Of a DNA stretch of 64,000 nucleotides, positions 18,302 through 29,244 are shown in pieces; the stretch's first letter is position 1; every line of letters begins with the position of its first letter. Origin of the DNA: Adiantum capillus-veneris. Lineage: Eukaryota > Streptophyta > Polypodiopsida > Polypodiales > Pteridaceae. The position numbers and the translations under genes were made by a program. The DNA is taken from contig CM043962.1 of the NCBI GenBank assembly GCA_014529385.2, forward strand, positions 123,184,470-123,248,469. The letters run 5' to 3'. The notes beneath the pieces were generated by a model that was not told where the DNA came from, ran no database searches, and worked only from the letters and a program-made list of their open reading frames with translations.

Positions 18302-19849
18302 ATGTGGAACCCAAGGGCTTCCTATGCGCCAAGACCAATGCCAATACCTACTCCACATGTAGTCTCTGGAGCGCCTTCACCCACGGTGCCTGCTCACTTA
18401 GGTGACCTGGCAACATTTACTCAAGCTATCAATCAATCTATTGCTGAGAATATGCGTAACACACCTGATAGAGAACCTAGAAGTAAGGCAATACAAATAG
18501 CCAAGCTCACACAAAAATTTAGTGGAGACGGGGATGTGAGAAAGCATATCAAAGTGTTTGAACAAATATGGGATTCTCTAGGAGAACACAATGACCTGCA
18601 TATGAGTAATGATTTAAGCCTAACCTTAAGTGGGAAGGCAGGGGATTGGTATAGAACCCTAAGGGTGGAAGAAAAAACAATTTACCCTACTCTTAGGAAA
18701 CTATTCTTAAAAGAATACATACGAGAGGGAGTGCTTTGGGGTGTAGCCTCTCAGCTCCAGAAAGCCCAATGAGAGGAAGGAGAGTCAGTGAGAGACTTTA
18801 TTAGTCGCTTGAAGCGTTTGAATTCTCATTGTAATCCAAATGAGCGCTTCAATAATAACCAATTTCTTGATAGATTCATCAGGGTATTATGACATGAGGA
18901 TATCTACAGTGGCCTAGTCATTAGACGTATCACCACTTGGGAAGCAGTCACCACCAATGCGATCCAATTGGAGGATAATTTGACGATTCAAGGAGAAAGA
19001 GTGTCTGTGGAGCCTAAATCTACTAGCTTGCAAGCATTGAGGCGTCAGCCAATGACCCTAAAGCCGATTGCTAAGGAGCCAAAGATATCTGAGATGGCTT
19101 TAGCAGATCTCACCAAGGCCATTCAAGAGAGTCTTAGAGACAATTGTGCTCCGCAAAACAATCATGTGTATCCAAGAAGGGAGCAACAATGGTGCTCAAT
19201 ATGCTATGGTCCACATGGTACCAGTGAATGCCCTACTTTTAGAGTAAAATTCAATAGGAATTGCAATGCCTGTGGGAGGTATAGTCATCACGCTAAGTAT
19301 TGCATAGTATTTAAGCGCGTGATGGTGAATAGACCAACCTTAGCATGGACAGACACACCTCGAGTGCTTGCATTGGTGCCGGCTCCACCTCTTGAATAAA
19401 CATCACAACACATGGTCCCTAGGGCCCAAAATGTTGTTCAAACAACACCCTTACCACCTCCAGTGCTAGGACCGCAACCACCACATCCGAGAATCACTTC
19501 TGTGAATCAAGTGGGTTGTGAGTCATATATTGCTTGCTTGGAAGGATATGAGGAAGATATAGACCCTAATATTGCCTATGGGATTGATGTGCTTGAAGAA
19601 AGTCCATAATACTACATGGAGGACTTTTGGGTACAAGTCAACCATGTCTATCAAGTAGCTGCTCTTGCTGTAAGAGGCGAAAATATCAATTACACTACCA
19701 AGAGACCACCTCTTCAATGCTATGAGTGTGGAAGTCCACATCGTGTAGCCGAGTGCCCTATTAGGCTACAAAAGAACGCCACACTAATGCAAACCAATCA
19801 AGCAACACGTCTACAATACCAATACTCATGTGTAATCGATGTGGCATAG
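18302..19849 (+). pseudogene. gag: Gag capsid and zinc-knuckle region, element D (in-frame stops)
   Basis: One frame continues through several stop codons (near 18772, 18890, 19399 and 19609). The capsid-like section contains KLTQKFSGDGDVRKH, LSGKAGDWY and VRDFISRLKRL, typical of retrotransposon Gag. Zinc knuckles follow: CSICYGPHGTSEC (near 19195), CNACGRYSHHAKYC (near 19262) and CYECGSPHRVAEC (near 19718). A fourth, CNRCGIDHLIAQC, is in another frame at about 19831. Three of the four use CX2CX3HX4C spacing. Nucleocapsid identity is clear; the gene is dead. Confidence 0.75.
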
Positions 19850-19960
19850 ATCATTTGATTGCCCAATGTCCAAATAATCCAAATGCACCGAAGATCACTC
19901 CATTAAACTTGATTGAAGTTACCAAGGAGCCATCACAAAGTACATCTGTGGTACCAGTAA

Positions 19961-21822
19961 ATGTACTACATGATCGATGCTCCAAAAATAAAATTATTTC
20001 TTGAAGAAAGAGACGCGGCATCAATTGCCCAATCTCAAAAGAAGAAAACACGAAGGAAGAGATCGCAAAAAACAGGGAAGTCAGAACCGAGTTCAATGAC
20101 CAACATAGGGACTGGTGACGACCACGTATATATGAACGACACTGAAGAGGATGCTGATTCAGGTGAAACCATGGAGACCAAAAAGACCACTAAGAAAGAA
20201 ACCAACAAGGAAGATCGTCATGAGCCACAATGGCTAGGATCCAAGAAGAAAATATGAACTTATCCAAACCCTATAGAGGAGATCGAGCGAGTCAAGCAAT
20301 TAAGGGGTTTGGTAGAAGATACCCAAAGGGATCTAGAGCCAACACCTAGGCAGATCCGGATTACAGACACATTGTTCCCTATGCAACAACAACCTCACAA
20401 TGTCCATAGACCCCTAGCCATAACTAGCGTCATCCAAGAACAAAGTGACATAAAGTCATGGGAAAGTGGGTGTACTCAATTCTTGTTGGAAAGAATATTT
20501 ACAGCGGGACTACCTGACCCTATCAAAGAAATGGATATCCCATCTTCCCCACGTCAAGGGACTGAAGCCCTAAAGATGCCGTTAAATATTGCCAAACTGA
20601 TGGACTTCATGGCTTCAGAAGTTAGAACCACCATCATGTCCAAACTATATGGAGACCCTAAGCAATCCTTAGCTCTTCGAGCTTTCCTCGATGGAGAACT
20701 GATAGTCGGGCTACCATAATTTGCACAGATGGATGGAGCTAGGGAGATGCCAATAGAGGAGGAACACTTAGATCCACAACCCAACCTAGATGAGAACCTT
20801 GTTGTACAAATACCTGTTAACAAGTTGGGACAATACTTTGATGGCGATGGATCCAATGCAAGCATACCAATCACTACCAAGGGATTAACCGTGAAGGGAA
20901 TCCTTGATGGTGGTGTTGAGGTTAGCATTGTGACTAAAAATTGCTGGGAAACTATGGGAAGACCTCACCTTGGGACCACAACATAGTAGTAAAGATGGCC
21001 AATGAGTCTATTGTTAAACCTATTGGGATGTTAAAAGATCTCAAGATCAAGGTCTTTGGACATAAAATAAGAAATACCTTCATCATTATGTATTTCTCCA
21101 AGCACACTATGGCATCTGAGATGATGTTAGGACGTCCTTTCATGAGGGAAGAAAAAATGGTGCATGACTGGTCTAAAAACCATGTCTACTTGCAGTTCCA
21201 AAATTTTGTCATTCGAGTGGATCTTGTAACTGGTCGAGCACATCCTCTAGGAAATAGGTTTATAATTGATCATAGATCTGACACCATAGTTCACTTGGCC
21301 CCATTGCAGTATTGTTACACATGTAAAATGGACACTGATGCTGGGGAAGATTCTCCTTATATGGATGTTCTACCTGGGATAACTGAGTCGGACAATGTGG
21401 ATTGGGTCCACTTAGCAGCAACCATAGGCACTTGGGGAAACAAGGGGACAACCTGGGTAACACCTGAGGGGGATGAAATTCCACCACTTGTACCCTTAAA
21501 TATGCTAGAAGCAATGCATATAGCTTCTGATGACCTACAAGATGAAGGTTTGACTCGCATTGGAACCAGTAACATCTCACAAGACTATAGCCCACAGGAT
21601 TTGGGGTCAAAATCAGCAATTGAAATTGACTCTGAAGATGAAGAATCTGAGTTAAATCTTAGTGCAAATGTGGGGACAAACCATTCACGGCCCAATGGTA
21701 CCCTAGATGACAATCTATCCAAGGGAGCAAAAGACACAAGTAGCGATTCATCTAGTGACTCTTCACTAGAGATTGGACGTAATAAAAAATTAGACAAGAA
21801 GAGTAAGAGATATAAGAGGTGA
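19961..21822 (+). pseudogene. Gag-PR linker and PR1 domain, element D
   Basis: A lysine-rich linker (about 20030-20260) leads to VQIPVNKLGQYFDGDG, matching the region before PR1 in elements B and C. The protease triad reads LDGG (near 20909) instead of D-S/T-G, and a frameshift follows at about 20950. The later motif MMLGRPFMREEKM (about 21120-21160) is intact. The frame then runs into an acidic, serine-rich tail and stops at 21822. The changed triad and the frameshift argue against activity. Confidence 0.7.
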
Positions 21823-21899
21823 TGATATCGAGCAAATGTGCGTGCTAGAATAAATGAAAAGAAATCTACCGCAGAATGTCTTAATTATATAGGGTAGAG

Positions 21900-22390
21900 C
21901 TAAAAAAGATCCAAGCAAGAGTTGAGGCTCGAGAAAGACAACAACGTCTTAGACGCCAACGAGAGGCTAATCTGGGAATCACGGAAGTGTTTTTTGAAGA
22001 CACTGATGATGATTCGTTGGAATCTGAGCCACCTCTATGATATCCAATTGAACTAAATAGCCTCTATGGGAGAGTACTATATAACGCATTATTGGATACA
22101 GGAGCTCAACATAATTTGTTATCCTATGGAGTTTGATGTTAGCTAGGAAAACCACCCTTATCCACAAGCACCATCCACGTCAAGGGTGTCAATAAGAAGA
22201 AGACCACTGTTTTTGGAATCCTACACACTTATGTTAGTTATAACAATGGGGTTGTAGATCTAGACTTTTTGGTCATGCCTGGTGGAAGTATGGAGGGTAA
22301 TATAAATCTAGGACGCACATGGATGATAGCCACCAAATGCACTATTGATTGGGGGTGTCACAACGTAGAAACCAACTCTTAGCCCTGCCA
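21900..22390 (+). pseudogene. Basic helix and PR2 domain, element D
   Basis: After the acidic tail the reading frame shows RVEARERQQRLRRQREA, the same kind of basic helix that follows integrase in elements B and C. Then comes the PR2 domain with ALLDTGAQHNLLSYG near 22085-22130 and INLGRTWM near 22300-22325. Several stops break the frame. The direct join of the acidic tail to this helix defines the missing RT-to-integrase block. Confidence 0.65.
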
Positions 22391-22399
22391 CTCAAGCCA

Positions 22400-23192
22400 T
22401 AGTCCCTGAGATATGGCCTCTTAAGGAAATAAAACCCAAAACATTGCATGTCCAAGAGGTTGAACCATATGTCCCCATAGCCCAACTCTCTAGAGCTTCA
22501 ACTGTTGTAGTTGAAATAAAGCTTGAGACACACAGACCCATCCTAATATATAACAACGAAAACATACAAGTGGGTCCCTAAGGCTTCTTTAGCAAGCATA
22601 GCTAGTGCTAAAAGACATGATCTGGTAAGAGACGTCCCACTTGCCCCAAGGAATGTAAAGAAACGTTGCGTTGGATTCCTAAAAAACTATTGGAAGCCCA
22701 AGGCTAATATGAAGAAAATGATCAAATCTGGGTGCCAAAATGTAAATTGTGCTCTTACCTGCCACCTACCTGCCACCTAACCCATGTGAGCCCAATCTTG
22801 TAGCTCCAAAACAAATTGACGATCGTGGAAAGAAAAAAATCACAGAATGCTACATACCCGCTCCAGATCTAGTTTGGGTAGCGAAGAAAGAAGAATTTGT
22901 TTCACCTAGCTCAGGAACAGGGAAGTCAAATGAAGCTTCTTGCTCTTCATGTAGTTCCTATACGGAAATAGAAGCTTTGACACAACCTCCACCCACCATT
23001 GTACATATCCATATAAACAAGGAAGAGTTTGCACCTCCCATTGTAAGTTCACCACCTACAACAACGTTGCAAATAAAATCATGGGAGAGTACCTTACCAC
23101 CCTTGCAACTAGATGAAACACATAGGGTGGTCGAAAACTATTGGTTAAAGCCTTCACTCATAACAACTTGGAACAATTGGTTCAAAAGGTGA
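22400..23192 (+). pseudogene. W-rich tail, element D
   Basis: Broken frames carry the W-x-x-K motifs of this element group: LRWIPKKL and IWVPKCKL (about 22660-22740), LVWVAKKEEF (about 22869-22900) and a final YWLKPSLITTWNNW. The last frame (about 22749-23192) is open for 147 codons, then stops 30 nt before the PPT. Confidence 0.6.
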
Positions 23193-23222
23193 TGACATCA
23201 TTCCAAAAGGTATGATCTACCC

Positions 23223-23236
23223 AAGGAAGGGGGGAG
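23223..23236 (+). promoter_or_regulatory. Polypurine tract of element D
   Basis: AAGGAAGGGGGGAG directly precedes TGTTTTCTG. The 14-mer is identical to both tracts of element B (36099-36112 and 41782-41795 on the other strand). Confidence 0.8.
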
Positions 23237-23316
23237 TGTTTTCTGACATCCATCATTCACTTGCTTCCCTCTCAACCTTCCTCCCTGACCTCTTAATCTC
23301 CCAATCTTAGGGAGTG

Positions 23317-23327
23317 TATATATAAAG
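23317..23327 (+). promoter_or_regulatory. TATA box in the presumed element D 3' LTR
   Basis: TATATATAAAG occurs 80 bp after the LTR start. Confidence 0.45.
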
Positions 23328-23692
23328 CCTTACACTCACAAAATCTGGAAACTTACAAGTTATATACATAACACAAAATCATAGAAACACATTTTGCACA
23401 AAGAAACGACCTTTTGACACGACTACAGTCGTTGAGGTAGGAAAGGTGTTTTTGTTAAGGGTCCCATTTCAGACAGCATAGCAGCTTGAATGGGATGGTT
23501 AGTGCAAGGGTCTCATTGTGAGTGGGGGTGGATGTTATGTGCTCAATTCCTTGTATACAATTAGAGTTTTACTCTGGCTTGCAAGAGAATGAGGCATTTG
23601 AGGAATCTACGAAGATTCTAGGAAATATAATTACAAACGAACCAGTATGATGCCAATATATAACCAGTTTTGGATTTGACATGGGTCCCCGG

Positions 23693-23732
<40 letters not shown>

Positions 23733-23911
23733 TTGCACAAGGTGAAGATGAGGGCTAGCACCCAATCTAAGAGAGAAATAGTGAAAGATAGTTATGCCTT
23801 TTTGTGGTAATGAGTGTGCCTCATCTCTAGCTCCATATTTAGTTTGGCGCTAGTGCCCAAATCATCTTGGTATTGTGCATGAAAGAGACTGATGTGAGAT
23901 TATATGTAAAG

Positions 23912-23913
<2 letters not shown>

Positions 23914-23962
<49 letters not shown>
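23914..23962. repeat. (TG)n microsatellite
   Basis: A pure TG/GT run of about 49 bp. Confidence 0.95.
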
Positions 23963-23964
<2 letters not shown>

Positions 23965-26091
23965 CGTAAGCTTCACCAATAGTCAACTCTAAAGGTAAAG
24001 CAATCTCTAATAATCCTATCTCTACAAGCACCCCACCAACAAAGATTGTAATTGTGCTAGAATATGTAAATGGAGCTAGTGCTTGATGCATAGCTCAACT
24101 CAATTTCCACGTAAATTGCAACATGGTCCCACTCCAAGTTTGGAGCATATTGGGCATGCATTCACTTCAAACTTAGTATCCAAAAGCAATCAAAAAAGGT
24201 AGAGTTTAAAATGATGGTCCAAACAATGATGCTCTAAGAAGAAAGCCAGAGTCTATTAAACCAAGTAGCTTTCACTTACACAAAGGACATCATGGCAGGT
24301 TTTTATGGCGAAATCATTAGTCACACACAAGCTAAGTGATGGAAGCACACATCAATGGGTGAAAGGCCAAAAATTGAAGATGAACATAACAATAATATGG
24401 TTGACTACTCAAAGGCCATTAACAACACAAGGGTTTTCAAGAGTTAAAGAGATTTGTGGCTATTGAATCCACAAGTTAGGCTACAAAGTGCAATTAAAGA
24501 CTAATTATGCAAAGCAACAACCAAGATCCAAGCTTAAAAGACAATCACAACCATCTAAGCAAAAGAATTCCAATTCTACCATGAAGAGTAGAGCTACTAC
24601 AATTGCTTCCATGGCCCATACTATTCCTCCACCACACATAGTGACATGGTGGATACCCAAGGATCTCTCTATTGCAAAAGAGCTACCACATAGGCAACAA
24701 AAAAATTTGGCTACCAATCACCTCAAAGACAAATGCAACAATCACAAAGCTACAAGGAGATACTGACATTGAAGAGATAAAAGAACCTAGGAAGATAAGG
24801 ATGGTATAGAGACCAAAAGCTTCTCACTTGCACCAAGGAACATGCCACCAACGTGATGGTGGACTACCCATCAATAAGGGGAACCCAAGAGGCCAATCCA
24901 TACTAGTGAGATGGCTAACATCATCTCAATATCCACTACATGACGTTTGGTATTAGCCAACCTTCCACATCAACCATCAAGTTGACACACAAGTACTTCA
25001 AGTTCCACTTCACGGGTAAGAGCTCCCTTCCATAAAAGTAAAGTCATTAGGGTGAAAAAGAGAACCCTTTGGCATAGCTAGAGTCAAGTAACCTAGCCAC
25101 TAATTGAACAAACTGTTAGTCCCAAAGCTTCAAGTCTGATAAAATTTGTGCTAAAGGTCGTAGTTAATAGGTTTATGCTGAACTTGAAACAATTGAGCTA
25201 TTTATGTATGTCACTCATGCTGGAATAGATGGTCATAAGAGTCAAAGTCTATTATTTTACTTAAATTGGTGATGCGACGTGGAGTCAAAGATTCATGCAA
25301 AAGTGTGCTATGAGATGAGAGAACCTATCCTCAATATCAAAACTCTTCTTAAAGGGTGGCAGTTTGTAAAGATTTGTTCCAATGCTTTGATAGTTAATAC
25401 AAACCTTTCACTTCACTCCATATCTTGTAGTGTAGCCTCATCCACTACTTTTATATGTACTTTATTACACTAAATGTACTTTTTTAAGAGTACAATTCAT
25501 GTATGAATCCCATATGCACATACTAACATCACTTTTTTTGCATTGTTTTTTTCTTCTTGGTCATCCAGGTACCCTAGTTCAAATTCCCCAATAAACTAAT
25601 TTATTTTCTATGCCAAGAAAGCCAAGCCTCTCTAATCATACAATATTGCAGTTGGCAACCTACAATGTGTATTTTTCAAATCATCTTCAATGACATCTCT
25701 ACAAAAACACCAACCACCTCCATTTCAACTTCCTTTGACCGTGCAAAACAATGAAGAAGTGGTTAAAAAAAGCCTAGAAATTTCTCATTGTAAATATTAT
25801 TCCAATGTATAATTTTGCAAATGCAGTGCTTTATAACATAGATCATGCTCATCACGAGTTCCAAGTTGTAAGCAATGAGATTAATGCATCCTAGGTAATT
25901 AGTATAGTGATTCGAGTACTCATTAGTTTTGAGTGCTCAAACAAAGCTTACATAACCGTCGGTATAAATGACACTTTGTAAGCTATGAAGTTTGATATCT
26001 TTATCTTTTTTCTTCACCACTACATGCTTATGTGTGTATTACTAGTATTTCATGTTTGAGCATGTGTGTGTTGCTTGCATTTTATGCTTGA

Positions 26092-26305
26092 TGTTGGGGT
26101 AAAGGCAATGTGAGTTTTGCCCAAGCCTGGACAGCTGCTGTCCGACAACCCACGCTCCATACTTACCCTTATTCATGTACATATATATGAATAAGGAGAA
26201 CTCTCATATACTTCTTCTTGAGAGACATGCTCCACCCACACAATGCACTGTCCTCTCCTTCACTTCTTCCCCGCACGCACATACGCATGCATTCACACAC
26301 TTTCA
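26092..26305 (+). repeat. Short copia-type LTR
   Basis: A segment opening TGTTGGGG and closing TTTCA is followed after two bases by TGGTATCAGAG, the initiator-Met tRNA PBS used by Ty1/copia elements. A TATA-like ATATATATGAATAA lies inside. At 214 bp it is short for a copia LTR. Element B inserted about 100 bp downstream, and its flank resumes at 53741. Confidence 0.55.
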
Positions 26306-26307
26306 AA

Positions 26308-26318
26308 TGGTATCAGAG
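26308..26318 (+). promoter_or_regulatory. Primer-binding site, tRNA-iMet type
   Basis: TGGTATCAGAG matches the 3' end complement of plant initiator tRNA-Met for 11 bases, two bases after the presumed LTR end. Confidence 0.65.
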
Positions 26319-26407
26319 TAGTCTTGGCTATGGCAATGGCTATGGGACATTGAGGATTAAGATCAACCTGGATCCGGCAAGGAAAAGGAAGATTGGAGGA
26401 AACTGAC

Positions 26408-26586
26408 TGTTTGCGGGTCGCCATGACGGACGTCCATAGCATAGCTCTCAAGCATCAACATATTTATCAATACAGGGGAAGCGACTCGGATGAGGCATGG
26501 GAACTCACTAGGGTGTCAATCCTAATGAAGTGAACTCGAAGAGATGCAACTTACTAACTCTACAAGCACATCAAATGCGTTACCGC
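26408..26586 (-). repeat. 3' LTR of element B, distal part
   Basis: These 179 bp match 52828-53007 of the 5' LTR with a few substitutions. The match stops exactly where element A begins. The preceding CTGAC is the target duplication. Confidence 0.92.
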
Positions 26587-27738
26587 TGTGAGCGGGATGA
26601 AAACACACAAGCGCCTCTATAACGACCCGACACACACTCTTGGGAAGATACACACACACACACACACTATGGGGCACCACTCGGCTTAGACAACACACCT
26701 GGCCGAGACAGGGAACACACCTCTGGAGTGAGAGGAGAGAGACTATCCACTTGCCCACTCCACACAGACACACACACACACACACACACACACCCAAAAA
26801 ACTCAGCTCAAAAGAGGAGAATTTCTGATGTTTAGATACAATTGAGCTTGGGCCAACACCAATGGGGCAAATAGCTCACACAATATGGGTAAAATAAGCC
26901 AGATACAATCACAAACTAGAGCAGAAACTTCGCTCATAGGAGAAACTTACACAGAAAAACAGCAAGAAAAGGGTGAGGAATTTGGAAAAATGGACAGCTC
27001 CATCGCGTCCGGAACGGCCCAAAACCCCAATCTACAATGTCAAAGTGCTCAAATCCGACCTCGGATGAGCAGTTTACGGCCAAAACAGGCTCCAAAATGA
27101 GCAAAAACACACCTGCGGCTGTTCCTCCTCTCTTCTCCACGTTTTTTCTGGTCTTCTCTCAGTTTTTTCAGTTCTCACACTTAGATTTTTTACTTGGGCA
27201 CCCTTGGCCTTTTAGATGACCTCAAACGGACCCCGAACAGGCCAAAAACTGACCTCGCAGTGCATAGTTGTCACCTTTTTGCATCATTCACACACCTGGC
27301 ACTTAGCTTTTTTCCAATAATGCATCTCGCCACCACGTGAAGTGGCCCCAAGAAGTGGTCCTAATGATGACCTTTCTGCATAACTCTCACCAGAAAACAC
27401 CCACGTTGTCTCCGTCCTCATCCGCGTGCAAATATTGACCTCGTTCGCCCTCCTGACGACACTAGATGCCATCTGACGCACCTGCTGACCTCACGTCGTC
27501 GGCCTGCCGATAGCTTCCTCGAGAAGTTTTACGCGCTACCAACTCCTCCTTATTGTAGAAAAAACATAGTGGTACTGGTAATAGTGAAAATTGATGCACT
27601 ATGTACACCCTGTCCTACCTGTACACATGTGGGCCCCACGTAACCACCTAGCTCTGAAAAATGGGCAATTCTTTATTTGATGCACCATGCATGTATATGT
27701 ACATATGCGCAATACCTTGCTCCAAAAAACTCCTGACA
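26587..27738 (-). repeat. 3' LTR of element A
   Basis: Starts TGTGAGC and ends CTCCTGACA on the + strand. It contains two (AC)n tracts (about 26650-26668 and 26763-26792). It matches 34204-35362 along its whole length. Confidence 0.93.
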
Positions 27739-27766
27739 TAATTTGCCCATCCCCTAGCCTGCTAGA

Positions 27767-28987
27767 TCATTCATGATCAGCAGCAGCAAAGAGAGATATG
27801 AGACTCGCCGCATCACAGGTCTCCTCATCCCTCACCAACACTTCTTGATCCACAGACAGCTCATCTTGCTCCACCATCATCAATCTAGCATGATACAATT
27901 TAAGACGCAACCCATTTACCCTTGACTTATGTAGAACACCATCCAGGTTAGCCAGCTGATATGTGCCATTTGGAAAACACTCCACTACCTTGAAAGGGCC
28001 TTCCCACTTAATTTGGAACTTCTTTTGGAAGGTGTTGTCCAGCTTACTATTGTAGCGCAAAACCAAGTCATGCTTCTTGATACCCTTACTTTTGACCTTT
28101 TCATTTATCTTTGCGAAAGCCTTATCCTGTATCTGCCCATAATGCTCCAATGCGCTCATCCTATCCAACTGGACCTCTTGTAACTGCAAGAGCCTCTCTT
28201 TGAATGCATCACTAGGCGACCCAAACAACTTCTCTAACATCTTGACCGTAGGCAACTCTACCTCCACAGGCAATAGTGCTTCCTTTCCATTCACCAAATG
28301 AAATGGAGTAAACCCTGTACCTGTCTTCACTGAAGTACGGTAAGCCCATAATGCACTAGACAATTCCAAATCCCAATTCTTTCCTTGGTGCTCTGTCACT
28401 TTAGAAAGAATTTGTACCAACTCACCATTGAATCTTTCATTTAAGCCATTACACTGCGGGTAATAAGGAGTGGTATGCTGGTGCTTAATCTTCATCTTTG
28501 TGCACAAGAAGTCTAGCAGTTTAGCTCTAAATCCTGGCCCCTTATCTGAAAGTAGCTCTAATGGCACCCCAAACTTGCAACATATTTCATCATACACAAA
28601 TTTTGCCACATCCTTTGCAGTGATCTGTTTTACTGCTATAGCCTCTGCCCATCTAGAAAGATAGTCCACTGCCGTCAAAATATAGCTTTTGCCCCTGCTT
28701 GTGATAGGTAACGGGCCTATTGCATCAATCCCCCACTTTTCAAACACATCAAACGCCATAATGGTTTTTCGTAGCTCTGGCTCCAACACTCTCTTCCCAA
28801 ATGCTTGACATCTATTGCAAGACCTACACCAATGGTGAACATCCTTGTGCAAACTAGGCCATACATACCCCTCTTGCAAAATCTTATGCAAGGTGATCTT
28901 TAGAGCAAAATGGCCACCACATGCGCCTTCATGATTCTCTTCCAACACTCTGTAAAGCTCCTCCCGCCAAGGTACACGTCTCAACAC
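27767..28987 (-). pseudogene. pol: Integrase of element A (separated from pol by a frameshift)
   Basis: The zinc-binding module has H-x6-H and C-x2-C (HEGACGGHF ... CNRCQ). The catalytic core shows D in KWGIDAIGP, D in LLSDKGPGF and E in CNGLNERFN, so the D,D-35-E set is intact. A C-terminal module follows with KFQIKWEGPFKVVE, the usual GPF/Y-type motif. The frame has no ATG: it is joined to the upstream frame by a one-base change near 28990 (KGADLVLRR expected, KGLISC-stop found). Integrase would insert the cDNA into the genome. Confidence 0.85.
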
Positions 28988-29244
28988 GAGATCAGCCCCT
29001 TTATGTATAAGACATCACCAATCAATTTGTACCTGCATGCTCCACGCACAAAGCTATACTTCTTAGACTTCTGAATCTCCTTTGGAATGATTCCTGTTAG
29101 CAAAAACTCCTCTTCTTGAGCCAAACTTTCCCGGCCATGATAAAGAGGTAAAGTGGTCCTCAACACGAATAACTCCTCAATCATGCCTTGAGCTGCTTCA
29201 TGTGCCTCTCCATTTAGAGCACGTTCATGTGTCTGATGATCCAT
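28981..29244 (-). pseudogene. pol: RNase H-integrase linker fragment of element A
   Basis: An 87-codon open stretch with LNGEAHEAAQGMIEELF continues the second RNase H in another frame, showing a frameshift near 29218. It ends at the second frameshift near 28990. No catalytic motif lies inside it. Confidence 0.65.

Larger units (their letters stand above)
16123..23236 (+). mobile_element. Ty3-type element D lacking RT, RNase H and integrase
   Basis: The internal region runs from the PBS at 16123 to the PPT at 23223-23236. It contains a decayed Gag with MHLRSG start, capsid and several zinc knuckles, a PR1 domain, an acidic serine-rich stretch, a basic helix, a PR2 domain and W-rich motifs. 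The order matches elements B and C, except that everything between the acidic stretch and the basic helix (RT, RNase H, H2C2 modules, integrase) is absent. Many stops and frameshifts make it inactive. It could be a deleted copy or a member of a non-autonomous family. Confidence 0.75.
23237..26091 (+). other. Presumed 3' LTR of element D, then unassigned DNA
   Basis: LTR-like sequence opens with TGTTTTCTGACATCC and has a TATA box (TATATATAAAG, 23317-23327). Its right end cannot be placed because no second copy is in the window. A (TC)n run lies at 23694-23729 and a (GT)n run at 23914-23962. A short frame at about 24488-24766 contains TWWIPKDLSIAKELP, reminiscent of the W-rich tails, so it may be another fragment of such an element. 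From 24960 to 26091 I see nothing recognisable. Confidence 0.4.

Noticed and set aside
23237-24100. Pairing of this LTR-like sequence with 15525-16118 as two LTRs of one element
   Set aside because: No convincing alignment by eye between the two.
24480-24770. Possible small gene with WWIPKDL motif
   Set aside because: The motif resembles the W-rich tail of the Ty3 elements and the frame is isolated, so it is more likely a fragment than a gene.
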